A stretch of 64,000 bases of DNA from an uncultured Bacteroidales bacterium (GCA_900318275.1 ONJY01000007.1:79739-143738); one strand, 5' to 3'; shown: positions 8,478 to 17,088, counted from the stretch's first letter. A program made the numbers and translations. The notes: generated by a model from the sequence alone, not told the origin.

Positions 8478-8503
8478 ACGCCTCCCCCGAGGCGTCTTTT
8501 TTT
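8478..8503 (+). terminator. Terminator of tRNA-Gln
   Basis: Seven-bp stem ACGCCTC/GAGGCGT with a CCCC loop followed by a run of seven T. It begins 4 nt after the CCA end. Confidence 0.92.
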
Positions 8504-8689
8504 ATACCCATAGGAATCGGCTCCTGAGAAAACCTTGCGCGTAATACCTTGAACCTTGAACTTTGAACTAGTCACTATCCACTGAGTAAATTTTCTTGAG
8601 ATTTTGAGGCCGGCGGCCGACCCATACCCCACGCCAGGCACCGCCTCTGGCGAAAAATTCGAGTAATTATTCGCTAGATTTGATTTTAT

Positions 8690-8777
8690 TCAGCGGTGCT
8701 GACTCGCTTTATTCTTTTTATTTCAATGGTGCTCGCAGGCTTACCACATCACCCTTTCAGGGGTCGCTAGTAATTGA
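8690..8777. repeat. CAGCGGTGCT element, copy 1 of 3
   Basis: An element starting near TTCAGCGGTGCTGACTCGC and running to CAGGGGTCGCTAG recurs at 8930-9007 almost unchanged, and at 9228-9262 with an internal deletion. Reverse-orientation fragments (GAGCACCGCTGA, GCGAGTCAGC) occur near 10797 and 12556. Short inverted motifs suggest a non-autonomous mobile or REP-type sequence. Confidence 0.8.
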
Positions 8778-9422
8778 CAGGCTCCCGCCCCAATTCGAGT
8801 AATTCGCTAGTAATAAAATTCGAGTCGATTCGCATAATTCGCCGTTCCACTGACCACTGACCTCTTCTCGCGTAATTGACCGGCCCCCGCCCTTAATTCG
8901 TATAATTATTCGCTAGATTTAATTTATTTCAGCGGTGCTGACTCGCTTTATTCTTTTTATTTCAGTGGTGCTCGCAGGCTTACCACATCACCCTTTCAGG
9001 GGTCGCAAAATTCGCCGTTCCACTGACCACTGACCACTGTCCACTAATGGTCGCTTCGCTCAAAATTATTCAAAAATCAATTTTTAAAATCAGTCGAATA
9101 TTTTCTATTTTTTTTAGATTTTCTAGTAGATTTTCTAGAGATTTTGAGGCCGCAGGCCGACCACTATCCCACGCCAGGCAACGCCTCTGGCGAAAAATTC
9201 GAGTAATTATTCGCTAGATTTGATTTTATTCAGCGGTGCTCATCACCCTTTCAGGGGTCGCTAGTAATTGACCGGCTCCCGCCCCCAATTAGTTAAATTC
9301 GCATAATTCGCCGTTCCACTAGTCACTGTCCACTAGTCACTGTCCACTAGTCACTAACTCATAACTCATAACTCATAACTCTCAACTTCCACTGCCCACT
9401 GTTAATATTTTTAAAAAAATAT

Positions 9423-9453
9423 TTTGCTATATATAAATAATTGTGTATCTTTG
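9423..9453 (+). promoter_or_regulatory. Strong promoter without an evident gene
   Basis: TTTG at 9423-9426, exactly 19 nt, TATCTTTG at 9446-9453. No credible long frame follows; a 34-codon frame from ATG 9499 is possible but unconvincing. It could drive a small RNA or a peptide. Confidence 0.55.
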
Positions 9454-10006
9454 CACATTGAAAAAAGAAGCCTGAGAAGCCTCGATAAACAGCGAAAAAT
9501 GCGGTGTGGTAAATGGGGTAACTGTCACGAAATCTGCATAATAGTCTGTTTGTGGGGCTGCCTTCGCATTGGAATGATGTACTGTCTCTCCTCTATAATT
9601 TAAGATATAAAACTAATTTATATTTATATTTTTGCCCTCGTTTTAGGTCCCATTCCCGCATCCCCGCATCACCACATTCTAATGTCCACTTCACTCAAAA
9701 TCATTCAAAAATCAGTAAAAAATTAGTCACTGTAAAGATTTTCGAGTAGATTTTCTAGAGATTTTGAGGCCGCAGGCCGACCCCAGGTAATTTGGTCGCT
9801 ACGCTCAAAATCATTCAAAAATCAACTGGAAAATTTTTCAAAGATTTTTAATAAGATTTTCTAGAGATTTTGAGTGCGAAGCACGACCCCCTATCCTCAC
9901 GCCAGGCGTAGCCTCTGGCGTAGAATTTGAGTTTTCGAGTATATTTTCTAAGGATTTTGAGGCCGCAGGCCGACCCCATAATAAAATAACACCCAAGAAT
10001 AATTGC

Positions 10007-10429
10007 ATGAACCTTATAGAGGAGCATAACAGAAAGTACAAATTCTTCTGTGATATAACCGGTGTCGCCATGAAGGTGCACAGCAAGTATCATTCCGGTT
10101 TGCTGGAGTCGGCATATGAGGCTGCAATGAAGTACCTCCTTGAGCAACAGGGTTACAAAGTAGAACGACAAGTCGCGCTTCCAATTTATTGGGATAATGT
10201 CCCACTCGACCAAACATACCGTATGGATCTTGTGGTCGACGACAATATCATCTTAGAGTTGAAAGCAGTCAGTTTTGTTGACAAGGCACATCGCAGGCAG
10301 CTTTTCAATTACATGAACCTTACACACATGCCGTATGGAATGCTAATCAATTTTGGACCGAAAGGACTTTTCTCCGAGTGGTATCAGTTGTATGATGATG
10401 GGAAAATCGAGAAAGTAAAACTTTTTTGA
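10007..10429 (+). CDS. GxxExxY family protein
   Basis: Small cytosolic protein (140 aa) of the GxxExxY family. The naming motif GLLESAY is at residues 31-37. A PD-(D/E)xK-like core follows: RMDLVVDDNIILELKAV near residues 74-90, with the conserved Asp and Glu-x-Lys. The family is widespread in Bacteroidota next to mobile DNA and polysaccharide loci and has no settled function; nuclease-like fold is inference from the motif. The gene stands alone between REP-like modules. A second family member is at 51011-51397. Confidence 0.85.
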   Translation: MNLIEEHNRKYKFFCDITGVAMKVHSKYHSGLLESAYEAAMKYLLEQQGYKVERQVALPIYWDNVPLDQTYRMDLVVDDNIILELKAVSFVDKAHRRQLFNYMNLTHMPYGMLINFGPKGLFSEWYQLYDDGKIEKVKLF

Positions 10430-10934
10430 GAATATCACCCCGATATATTTTATTAAGATTTTTGAGATATTTAAAGATTTTCGAATAGATTTTCTAAAGA
10501 TTTTGAGGCCTTAGGCCGACCCTCAACCCCACGCCAGGCGTAGCCTCTGGCGTAGAATTTGAGTTCTTGAGTAGATATTTAAAGATTTTCGAGTAGATTT
10601 TCTAGAGATTTTGAGGCCGCAGGCCGACCCCAGGTAATTCGGTCGCTTCGCTCAAAATTATTCAAAAATCAGTTTGAAAAACACACAAAAGTAGATGTTT
10701 AAAGATTTTCGAGAAGATTTTCTAAAGATTTTGAGTGCGAAGCACGACCCCCATCTCACGCCAGGCAACGCCGCCGGCGAAAAAAAAAGTTAATGCAGCG
10801 AGTCAGCACCTATGAATAGATTAAATTTGGCGAATAACTTTGTGGTATGCCGTCGGCTCTGCCGACAACCTTGAACTTGGAACCTGGAACCAGGAACTTT
10901 GAACTTTGACCTTTGAACCTTAAACTTTAAAACC
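10430..10934. repeat. REP-like modules and heptamers
   Basis: No gene seen. Three REP-like modules in the same orientation (about 10480, 10585 and 10700) carry GGCCTTAGGCC, GGCCGCAGGCC and GTGCGAAGCAC palindromes. A GTCGGCTCTGCCGAC hairpin at 10851-10865 recurs at 12493. TTGAACT and CCTTGAA heptamers run up to the next start codon. Confidence 0.8.
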
Positions 10935-11330
10935 ATGAGTAAAGCGCAGTGTTTTGAAGACTTGACAATCTTTCAGATGGCAAGGAGCCTATGTAAAGAG
11001 GTGTATGACATAACGAAAAATGGCGACTTCAAAAAAGATGCACGTTTTGTCCAACAAATCCATGCGTCGGCAGGGTCAGTGATGGATAACATTGCTGAGG
11101 GATATGAGCGAGAAGGAAATAAGGAGTTTATAAATTTCTTATATATAGCCAAAGGTTCTTGTGGGGAGGTCCGCAGTCAGATCATTAGGGCTTCAGATGT
11201 TGGTTTTATTGATAACGATACTTCTACTCGTTTATACAATGACTGTATAGGATTGAGCAAAGCAATTTCTGCTTTTGTCAAAAGTCTCAAGACAAGTGGT
11301 TATCGCGGTTCCAAACACTTTGAACTTTGA
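10935..11330 (+). CDS. Four-helix bundle protein (S23/IVS type)
   Basis: 131-residue all-helical protein of the family first described from 23S rRNA intervening sequences. Hallmarks are LTIFQMARSLCKEVYD at the N-terminus, QIHASAGSVMDNIAEGYER in the second helix and FLYIAKGSCGEVRSQ in the third. In Bacteroidota such genes commonly sit alone beside polysaccharide loci; the cellular role is unknown. The last three residues and the stop codon (FEL, TGA) are formed by an ACTTTGA heptamer tract that continues downstream. A relative is at 14302-14748. Confidence 0.88.
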   Translation: MSKAQCFEDLTIFQMARSLCKEVYDITKNGDFKKDARFVQQIHASAGSVMDNIAEGYEREGNKEFINFLYIAKGSCGEVRSQIIRASDVGFIDNDTSTRLYNDCIGLSKAISAFVKSLKTSGYRGSKHFEL

Positions 11331-11421
11331 ACTTTGAACTTTGACCTTGGAACTTTGAACTTTGAATCTTGAACTTTGAACTTTAAACCTTGAACTTGGA
11401 ACCTTGAACTTTGAACCACCA
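11331..11421. repeat. TTGAACT heptamer tract
   Basis: Imperfect ACTTTGA/CCTTGAA/CTTGGAA heptamers fill the whole gap between the four-helix gene and the RelA/SpoT-fold gene, up to four bases before the start codon. Confidence 0.92.
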
Positions 11422-12465
11422 ATGAAATACTCCAGAAATAAAATCAACATCTCCGGCAAAGCCATCCTTGCCGGACCGGAAACGGGGTTTCCGTACACCG
11501 ACGCGAATCTCGTCGTTGATGATTGGCGTCGCCTCCACATGGTTCCGCTCGAGGCGCTGGTGGCCGAAGTAACACGCATCCTTGCCGACGCTGGTGTGAC
11601 GACCGCCTTCTCGTCGCACCGGCTCAAGCGAATGACCTCCATCGTTGCCAAACTGCGCCACAATCCAGGCATGGGACTTGGTGGCTTGCAGGACATCGGT
11701 GGCGCACGTTTCGTGTTCGACGACATCCCCTCGCTCCTCAAAGCCCAGAAGATAATAGCTGACACACAACTCCCGGGTTTCGAACTCGACCGCGCACCCT
11801 ACGACTACGTCGCCCAACCTAAGGAGAGCGGTTACCGGAGCATCCATTTTGCATATAAATATGTAAGTGATAATGCTGATTATGACGGCCTCAGGGTCGA
11901 GCTCCAGCTCCGCACCCGCCTCCAGCACGACTGGGCTATGGCTGTCGAGACGGCCGAACTCATCTCAAAGTCCTCGCTCAAAGCAAGTCTGGGCGACCGC
12001 AACTGGCTGGATTTCTTTAAACTGTGCAGTGCTGTATTCGCCCGGAAAGAATCCATGCCCGTTGCTGAGGCATTCAAAGACTATACCGAGAAAGACTACT
12101 GTGTCCAGTATGCGCTACTCGATCGGCAAAACAAGTTCCTCGATCAGCTGAAGGCACTGGTGAGTGCCGTGAAAATCACCGAAGAGCAGACGCTGAGAGA
12201 AGGCTATGCAGTCATCCTGATTCAGTTCGAGGAGAAGCGGGTTCAGCTGAGGCATTTCGCGACCGAAAAACTCGAAGAGGCAACCAAGTACTACTCTGAG
12301 GTCGAGAAATCTGTTGACGACGACAACGCTGCGGTCGTCCTGGTTTCTGTCTCCGATATGCAGGAACTTCAGGAGGCCTACCCAAGCTACTTCCTCAATG
12401 CCGGCGAGTTCATCCAGTCTCTCCAGGACTTCACAAGTGCCTGCAAGGCAAAAAAGTACATATAA
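11422..12465 (+). CDS. RelA/SpoT-domain nucleotidyltransferase without hydrolase
   Basis: 347-residue protein with a (p)ppGpp-synthetase-fold domain and no HD hydrolase, TGS or ACT domain. Motifs: HRLKRMTSIVAKL at about residues 66-78 (ATP-binding RxKxxxSIxxK pattern), DIGGARFVFDD near 91-101, KESGYRSIHFAYKY near 134-147, and ELQLRTRLQHDWAMAVE near 160-176. A helical C-terminal domain of about 160 residues follows. It could be a small alarmone synthetase or a toxic or antiphage synthetase (toxSAS/CapRel type); no antitoxin gene is adjacent. The ATG at 11422 is the first methionine after the heptamer tract. Higher GC than the downstream island suggests a separate origin. Confidence 0.85.
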   Translation: MKYSRNKINISGKAILAGPETGFPYTDANLVVDDWRRLHMVPLEALVAEVTRILADAGVTTAFSSHRLKRMTSIVAKLRHNPGMGLGGLQDIGGARFVFDDIPSLLKAQKIIADTQLPGFELDRAPYDYVAQPKESGYRSIHFAYKYVSDNADYDGLRVELQLRTRLQHDWAMAVETAELISKSSLKASLGDRNWLDFFKLCSAVFARKESMPVAEAFKDYTEKDYCVQYALLDRQNKFLDQLKALVSAVKITEEQTLREGYAVILIQFEEKRVQLRHFATEKLEEATKYYSEVEKSVDDDNAAVVLVSVSDMQELQEAYPSYFLNAGEFIQSLQDFTSACKAKKYI

Positions 12466-12514
12466 ATAAGTAAGGGGAACTTTGTGGTGTGCCGTCGGCT
12501 CTGCCGACAACCTT

Positions 12515-12541
12515 GCTGCCTGACCTCCGGTCACGGCCTGC
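12515..12541 (+). repeat. 27-bp dispersed repeat, copy 1
   Basis: GCTGCCTGACCTCCGGTCAC plus GGCCTGC. Identical copy at 12635-12661; inverted copy with one change at 55481-55507. The core ACCTCCGGTCACGG has weak dyad character. Confidence 0.9.
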
Positions 12542-12695
12542 GTGGTATGCCCGCGAGCACCGCTGAAAAAGTTAGATATAGCGAGTCAGCCTGACGAGCA
12601 AACTTTGAACTTTAAACCTTGAACTTGAAACCTTGCTGCCTGACCTCCGGTCACGGCCTGCGAGCCTGACGAGCAAACTTTGAACTTGAATCTTG

Positions 12696-12776
12696 ACCGT
12701 TGCGCAAAGCGAGAGCAGAGAAAGCTCGCTTTCTATGCCGAGCCCAAGCAACGTGAGTGAACGAAGTGAACTAACC
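12696..12776 (+). repeat. 81-bp dispersed repeat, copy 1
   Basis: Begins ACCGTTGCGCAAAGCGAGAG and ends GTGAACTAACC. Read base by base it is identical to 63661-63741, in the same orientation. Both copies lie just upstream of a start codon (56 and 16 nt). GAAAGCTCGCTTTC forms an internal hairpin. Confidence 0.95.
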
Positions 12777-12832
12777 TTGAACCTTGAACCTTGACCTTTG
12801 ACCTTTGACCTTTGATTAAACATCAGTTTAAC

Positions 12833-14215
12833 ATGAAAATTTCCGTAGCAGGTACCGGCTATGTCGGTCTCAGTATCGCCACCCTGTTGGCACAACATAA
12901 CGACGTCACCTGCGTCGACGTGGTCCCTGCTCGGGTTGAACTCGTCAACAACAAGCGGTCACCCATACGGGATGAATATATAGAAGACTACCTGGCAAAT
13001 AAGAAACTGAGTCTCAAGGCCACCCTCGACCAGGAAGCCGGCTACCGCGATGCCGAGTTCGTTGTCATCGCCGCCCCCACCAACTACGACAGCCAGAAGA
13101 ACTTCTTTGACACCAGTGCCGTGGAGTCCGTTATCGATGCCGTGCTGAAAGTCAACCCCGACGCCGTGATGGTCATCAAGAGCACCATCCCCGTGGGCTA
13201 CACCCGCAGCCTCTATGTGAAATACCAGAAGCAGGGCGTCAAGAGGTTCAATCTTCTCTTCTCCCCCGAGTTCCTGCGCGAGAGCAAGGCCCTCTACGAC
13301 AACCTCTACCCCAGCCGCATCATCGTCGGCATCCCTAACTTGATGAAAGGCCCCGAGTACCAGGAGGAAAACGAGGCCATCAAGGCCCTCACCGACATCG
13401 ACTGGCTCACCGAGAAAGCCCACCAGTTCGCCGCCCTCCTCGTCGAAGGCGCCATCGGACCCAGCAAAGACGCGTCAGCCAATTCTCAATTCTCAATTCT
13501 CAATTCTCAATTTGAGAAAGGCATCCCTTGTTTGTTCGTCGGCATGAAAGAGGCTGAGGCTGTGAAGTTGTTCGCCAACACCTATCTTGCCCTTCGCGTC
13601 AGCTACTTCAACGAACTCGACACATACGCAGAGATGAAAGGTCTTGACACCCAGGCCATCATCGATGGCATCGGCTTGGATCCGAGAATCGGCACCCATT
13701 ACAACAACCCCAGCTTCGGCTACGGCGGCTACTGCCTTCCCAAGGATACCAAGCAGCTCCTTGCCAACTATGAGGACGTCCCGCAGAACATGATGACCGC
13801 CATTGTCGAGAGCAACCGCACCCGCAAGGACTTCATTGCCGACCAGGTCCTCAAGATGGCCGGCTACTACGCCTACACTACCAATAACGAGTATAATGCG
13901 TCTATAACCCATAACCCATCACCTATAACCATTCCAGTCATCGGAGTGTTCCGCCTCACGATGAAGAGCAACAGCGACAACTTCCGCCAGAGCGCCATCC
14001 AGGGTGTCATGAAGCGCATCAAAGCCAAAGGCGCCCAGATTATCATCTACGAGCCCACCCTCGACGACGGCACCACCTTTTTTGGCAGCTTGGTGGTTAA
14101 CGACCTGAAGAAATTCAAGGAGATGTCGCAAGCCATCGTTGCCAACCGATATGACTCCTGCCTCGACGACGTTCAATCCAAGGTCTATACTAGGGATATT
14201 TTTAGAAGAGACTGA
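12833..14215 (+). CDS. ugd: UDP-glucose 6-dehydrogenase
   Basis: Oxidises UDP-glucose to UDP-glucuronate with two NAD+, supplying acidic sugar for surface polysaccharide; cytosolic, 460 residues. Rossmann motif [12 protein letters not shown] starts at residue 5, and the catalytic region [15 protein letters not shown] near residue 298 has the essential Cys and Lys. Two repeat-derived segments interrupt the protein: CAATTCT heptamers at 13480-13514 ([12 protein letters not shown], about residue 216) and AACCCAT/AACCTAT heptamers at 13902-13930 (ITHNPSPIT, about residue 357). ATG 12833 is chosen because the glycine motif follows at once; no Shine-Dalgarno is seen. A divergent fragment of a second ugd 3' end lies downstream. 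Confidence 0.95.
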   Translation: MKISVAGTGYVGLSIATLLAQHNDVTCVDVVPARVELVNNKRSPIRDEYIEDYLANKKLSLKATLDQEAGYRDAEFVVIAAPTNYDSQKNFFDTSAVESVIDAVLKVNPDAVMVIKSTIPVGYTRSLYVKYQKQGVKRFNLLFSPEFLRESKALYDNLYPSRIIVGIPNLMKGPEYQEENEAIKALTDIDWLTEKAHQFAALLVEGAIGPSKDASANSQFSILNSQFEKGIPCLFVGMKEAEAVKLFANTYLALRVSYFNELDTYAEMKGLDTQAIIDGIGLDPRIGTHYNNPSFGYGGYCLPKDTKQLLANYEDVPQNMMTAIVESNRTRKDFIADQVLKMAGYYAYTTNNEYNASITHNPSPITIPVIGVFRLTMKSNSDNFRQSAIQGVMKRIKAKGAQIIIYEPTLDDGTTFFGSLVVNDLKKFKEMSQAIVANRYDSCLDDVQSKVYTRDIFRRD

Positions 14216-14301
14216 AGAAAATGTAAGAAGGAAGATGTAATATGTTAGAAGTCTGCAAATCTATTCACTAATCACTAACGAAGTAAGATGTAATAGGGAA
14301 T

Positions 14302-14748
14302 ATGTCAGAAATAGGAGATATAATACAAGGTAAGTGCTTGGCTTTTGGCGATAGGGTAATCGAACTCAACGACTATCTGCTGGAACAGGCTGCTAACGCA
14401 AAGCCCCATTACACCATAGTAAAAGGCAAGCGCGTATACGAAAAACCGATTCCAGTACATCTACAGGCTGTCTCGAATCTCTGCAACCAACTGCTGAGAG
14501 CAGGTACCTCAATAGGCGCTAATAATGCGGAAGCAACAAATGCCATAAGCAAAGCGGACTTCAAAAGCAAAAGCTTTATAGCTTTGAAAGAAGCAAGAGA
14601 ATCCTTGTACTGGATTGATCTCTTACATCGCAACGGTTACCTTGATGATAAACAATACAATTCACTTTACAGTGATTGTGAAGAATTAGTAAAGATATTA
14701 GTAGCAAGGTGCAAGAAGATAAATCAAGAATTGAATGGTAAAGAATGA
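14302..14748 (+). CDS. Four-helix bundle protein (S23/IVS type)
   Basis: 148-residue helical protein of the S23-type four-helix family, recognised by AVSNLCNQLLRAGTSIGAN, the EARESLYWIDLLHRNGYL helix and a C-terminal CEELVKILVARCKKI helix. Function unknown. It lies between the intact ugd gene and a remnant of another ugd 3' end, so it arrived with, or next to, an exchange event. Flanking DNA on both sides is AGATGTA/CATCTTA-type short repeats. Confidence 0.88.
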   Translation: MSEIGDIIQGKCLAFGDRVIELNDYLLEQAANAKPHYTIVKGKRVYEKPIPVHLQAVSNLCNQLLRAGTSIGANNAEATNAISKADFKSKSFIALKEARESLYWIDLLHRNGYLDDKQYNSLYSDCEELVKILVARCKKINQELNGKE

Positions 14749-14929
14749 GAAAATAGAGACTTGGAAGTTCGAGGAAACTCTTCCTTCTTCCCTCTACCAT
14801 CTTACATCGAAGAATTCTTCCATCTTACGTCTTCCTTCTAACATCGAAGTACTCTTACATCTTCCATCTAACATATTCCCTCATCCCTCATACATCTTCC
14901 CTCTTACATCTTCCATCATACATCAGTTG
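14749..14929. repeat. CATCTTA/CTTCCAT repeat tract
   Basis: Pyrimidine-rich 7- to 8-mers (CATCTTA, CATCTTC, CATCGAAG, CATACAT) fill the gap after the four-helix gene. Confidence 0.8.
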
Positions 14930-14962
14930 GTTTATACACGAGACATTTTTAAACGCGACTAA
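14930..14962 (+). pseudogene. Remnant of a second UDP-glucose dehydrogenase 3' end
   Basis: The 11 codons GTT...TAA read VYTRDIFKRD-stop, matching the last residues of the intact ugd upstream ([10 protein letters not shown]) at 9 of 10 positions, while many of the bases differ. The divergence is mostly synonymous, so this looks like the surviving tail of another ugd allele, not a fresh duplication. Confidence 0.75.
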
Positions 14963-14991
14963 TTTCAATTTTCACTTTTCAATTTATTTTT

Positions 14992-15417
14992 ATGGGTGTT
15001 TACGAAGAGCAAATAGTACCAATCAAGATTTCGCATTTGGCAGCCTATGTTGCCAAAGTGAAACGTATTTCCTTGGACGACGCTCTTGTATATATATATG
15101 TGAACCCCATGTATGAGAGGCTTTATGACGAAGAGGCCAAGTGGTGGTATCTGAGTACCGAAGCCCTTTATGAGGAGTTTGAGCGTTGTCGAGTCCGTCA
15201 GAGCGGGGATGTCTCCAAGGAAGAGTTCGAATTCTACACCTACTGTCTGGAGAACTATGCTATCCGTAAAAAGATAAGCGGTATGCGAGCATGGGTGATA
15301 TTCAAGGAGTCGGGTGCCGATGGGTATGTCATTGACAACTATGACTTGCTCCACACGCAAGGATTGGAGTATGTGTTGGACGATATCCAGCGGTTTATTA
15401 ATAGGAGAAAAAGATGA
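14992..15417 (+). CDS. DUF3791-domain protein (putative antitoxin-side partner)
   Basis: 141-residue protein. The C-terminal half (FYTYCLENYAIRKKISGM, then DNYDLLHTQGLEYVLDDI) fits DUF3791. The N-terminal half (ALVYIYVNPMYERLYDEEAKWW, read here as two pieces, ALVYIYVNPM and LYDEEAKWWYLS) resembles a companion domain often fused or encoded alongside. Its stop overlaps the start of the DUF3990 gene by 4 nt (ATGA), so the two are translationally coupled. In other genomes DUF3791 and DUF3990 genes occur as pairs with toxin-antitoxin features; which partner neutralises which is not established from this sequence. Confidence 0.75.
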   Translation: MGVYEEQIVPIKISHLAAYVAKVKRISLDDALVYIYVNPMYERLYDEEAKWWYLSTEALYEEFERCRVRQSGDVSKEEFEFYTYCLENYAIRKKISGMRAWVIFKESGADGYVIDNYDLLHTQGLEYVLDDIQRFINRRKR

Positions 15418-15896
15418 TTAAGCTATATCATGGATCAACAGTGTCTGTAAGGAAACCATCTCTGCGTCCCGGTCGTCCCAATGCTGACTTCGGCAAAGGG
15501 TTCTATACCACCAGCGTCATGGAGCAGGCGGAACGTTGGGCCCATATTAAGCAAGAGAGGGGAGATGCGGCACATGCCGTTGTGAGTGTGTATGAATTTG
15601 ACGAATCCTTGCTTGACAATGCCGATTTGAATATTCGCCGTTTCACTGGTGCCGATGAGCCATGGCTCTATTTCGTCACCGATTGTCGTAAGTCTAGGCC
15701 TCATGATTACGATTTAGTCCAGGGGCCAGTTGCCAACGACAAGGTATTTACGACTGTCAATCTGTTCGAGAGCGGGGTCTTGAGCGCCGAGGCTGCCATT
15801 CTGCAACTCAGAGCTTATAAAACCTACGATCAACTCTCCTTCCACACTGAACGAGTAATCAGCAGCCTTCGATTTGTGGAATCTTTTGAATTATAA
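15414..15896 (+). CDS. DUF3990 protein, ADP-ribosyltransferase-like
   Basis: 160-residue protein with the DUF3990 pattern: KLYHGST at residues 3-9, RPNADFGKGFYTT at 20-32 and QAERWAHIKQ at 37-46. The His, Gly and Tyr-Thr positions resemble the core of H-Y-E-type ADP-ribosyltransferases, so an NAD-using toxin is a reasonable guess but no activity is shown. It overlaps the DUF3791 gene by 4 nt, typical of a two-gene addiction or defence module. AT content is near that of the next gene. Confidence 0.75.
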   Translation: MIKLYHGSTVSVRKPSLRPGRPNADFGKGFYTTSVMEQAERWAHIKQERGDAAHAVVSVYEFDESLLDNADLNIRRFTGADEPWLYFVTDCRKSRPHDYDLVQGPVANDKVFTTVNLFESGVLSAEAAILQLRAYKTYDQLSFHTERVISSLRFVESFEL

Positions 15897-15912
15897 TTGT
15901 TAAGAAATACTG

Positions 15913-17088
15913 ATGAAAAGAGTTATTATACATAATTTCGGACCAATAAAAGATGCAGACATCTCCCTCAAAGATGTCAATGTTGTCATAGGAGAACAAA
16001 GTATAGGTAAAAGTTGTGTCCTAAAGGTATCTTGTTTTTGCACATGGGTGGAAAAACGCATAGAGATAGAACAGAATGCACAACGCTTTGAGAAGAAGGG
16101 GGCCTTTATTGAAGAATTGACGAACTTTCATCGTTTGAATGGCTATGAACATAAGGATACATATATTGCATATGAGTCAAATTATATGAAGTTCTCGTAT
16201 GATAATGAAAACGGTTTCTCTTACGAGTGGAAGGAAGATAGGTGGGAGTATAAACGTCCCAAAGTAAGTTATATTCCTGCAGAAAGGAATCTTGTGGCTG
16301 TTATCCCCAACTGGTTTGAGGTGAAGTCCATCGCTGATAATATACAATCATTTATGGCGGATTGGTCAGATGCCAGGAAGTCTGTCGAGAATGATAAAGA
16401 GATTCTTAATCTTGACGTGGCATACCATTACGATGAAGGCAGTGATAAAGACTTTGTCAAGATGAATAATGGGAATGTCCTTCCGTTTGCGAATGTGTCA
16501 AGTGGCCTTCAGTCGCTAATTCCTTTGTATATCCATCTGGTTAATATTACCAGTAAGAAGTATCGGGAGCAAGAAGATAATTCTGTGAAACATAGATCAG
16601 ATAATGAGAAATTGACCGACTTCCTGATAGACTATTATGATAAAAATGTAGGTAAAGCATTTATAAAAAATCCAAGCTATGGGAAAATGGGTCAGAAAGG
16701 AATTATAAATCAAGAATACATTCCAAATCCAGACATGACCCAATGGGCCTTTAGAATATATCGTAATATTTCAACAATTCATCATTGCGAAGTTTTTCTG
16801 GAAGAACCCGAAGAGAATCTGTTTCCCCCGACGCAGCAAATATTGATGAGGTCACTTATGAATTTCATTAAGCGTCAACAAGGGAATACCCTCTTTATCT
16901 CAACCCATAGCCCATATATTCTTGATATTCTATTGGAAAGGGAAGAATATGACTTTGGACTATTCTACATACAATCTTCAGACAAAGGCTCTATGGTAAA
17001 GACAGCTACAGAGACCGACGTGCAGGATATGTATGAAGATGGAGTTGACGCCTTTTTTAATATAGAAAGGCTCGGTGATGAAGCATAA
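15913..17088 (+). CDS. AAA/ABC-type ATPase, first gene of a two-gene module
   Basis: 391-residue cytosolic ATPase of the AAA_15/AAA_21 (RecF/OLD-like) group. Walker A is VIGEQSIGKSCVL near residues 26-38, a signature-like helix SSGLQSLIPL near 196-205, Walker B EVFLEEPEENLFP near 293-305 and the switch histidine in FISTHSPYIL near 332-341. No TOPRIM domain is fused; instead the next gene overlaps it by 11 nt and encodes a small TOPRIM-like partner. The split arrangement recalls PARIS (AriA/AriB) and similar systems, but the partner is much shorter than AriB. Probable antiphage or stress module. Confidence 0.8.
   Translation: MKRVIIHNFGPIKDADISLKDVNVVIGEQSIGKSCVLKVSCFCTWVEKRIEIEQNAQRFEKKGAFIEELTNFHRLNGYEHKDTYIAYESNYMKFSYDNENGFSYEWKEDRWEYKRPKVSYIPAERNLVAVIPNWFEVKSIADNIQSFMADWSDARKSVENDKEILNLDVAYHYDEGSDKDFVKMNNGNVLPFANVSSGLQSLIPLYIHLVNITSKKYREQEDNSVKHRSDNEKLTDFLIDYYDKNVGKAFIKNPSYGKMGQKGIINQEYIPNPDMTQWAFRIYRNISTIHHCEVFLEEPEENLFPPTQQILMRSLMNFIKRQQGNTLFISTHSPYILDILLEREEYDFGLFYIQSSDKGSMVKTATETDVQDMYEDGVDAFFNIERLGDEA

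Larger units (their letters stand above)
8504..10006. repeat. Repeat-dense intergenic region
   Basis: About 1.5 kb without a supportable protein gene. It contains four or five REP-like modules (at about 8585, 9110, 9735, 9850 and 9945): TTTTCTAGAGATTTTGAG, then a GGCCGCAGGCC-type palindrome and often ACGCCAGGC...CCTCTGGCG. It also holds three copies of an 80-90 bp element and many CCACTGA, CACTAGT and CATAACT heptamers. A clear promoter lies at 9423-9453. Confidence 0.85.
12466..12832. repeat. Repeat mosaic upstream of UDP-glucose dehydrogenase
   Basis: No gene. Contents in order: GTCGGCTCTGCCGAC hairpin (12493-12507), a 27-bp repeat GCTGCCTGACC... (12515-12541) and its second copy (12635-12661), fragments of the CAGCGGTGCT element (about 12556), an 81-bp dispersed repeat (12696-12776), and CCTTGAA heptamers to the start of the next gene. 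Confidence 0.85.

Noticed and set aside
9552-9749. 65-codon frame downstream of the 9423 promoter
   Set aside because: Its second half runs through repeat sequence (CACTCAAAATCATTCAAAAATC) found elsewhere in gaps; no start signal.
14735-14962. 75-codon frame ending in the ugd-like tail
   Set aside because: Only the last 10 residues are meaningful; the rest is CATCTTA repeat translated by chance.
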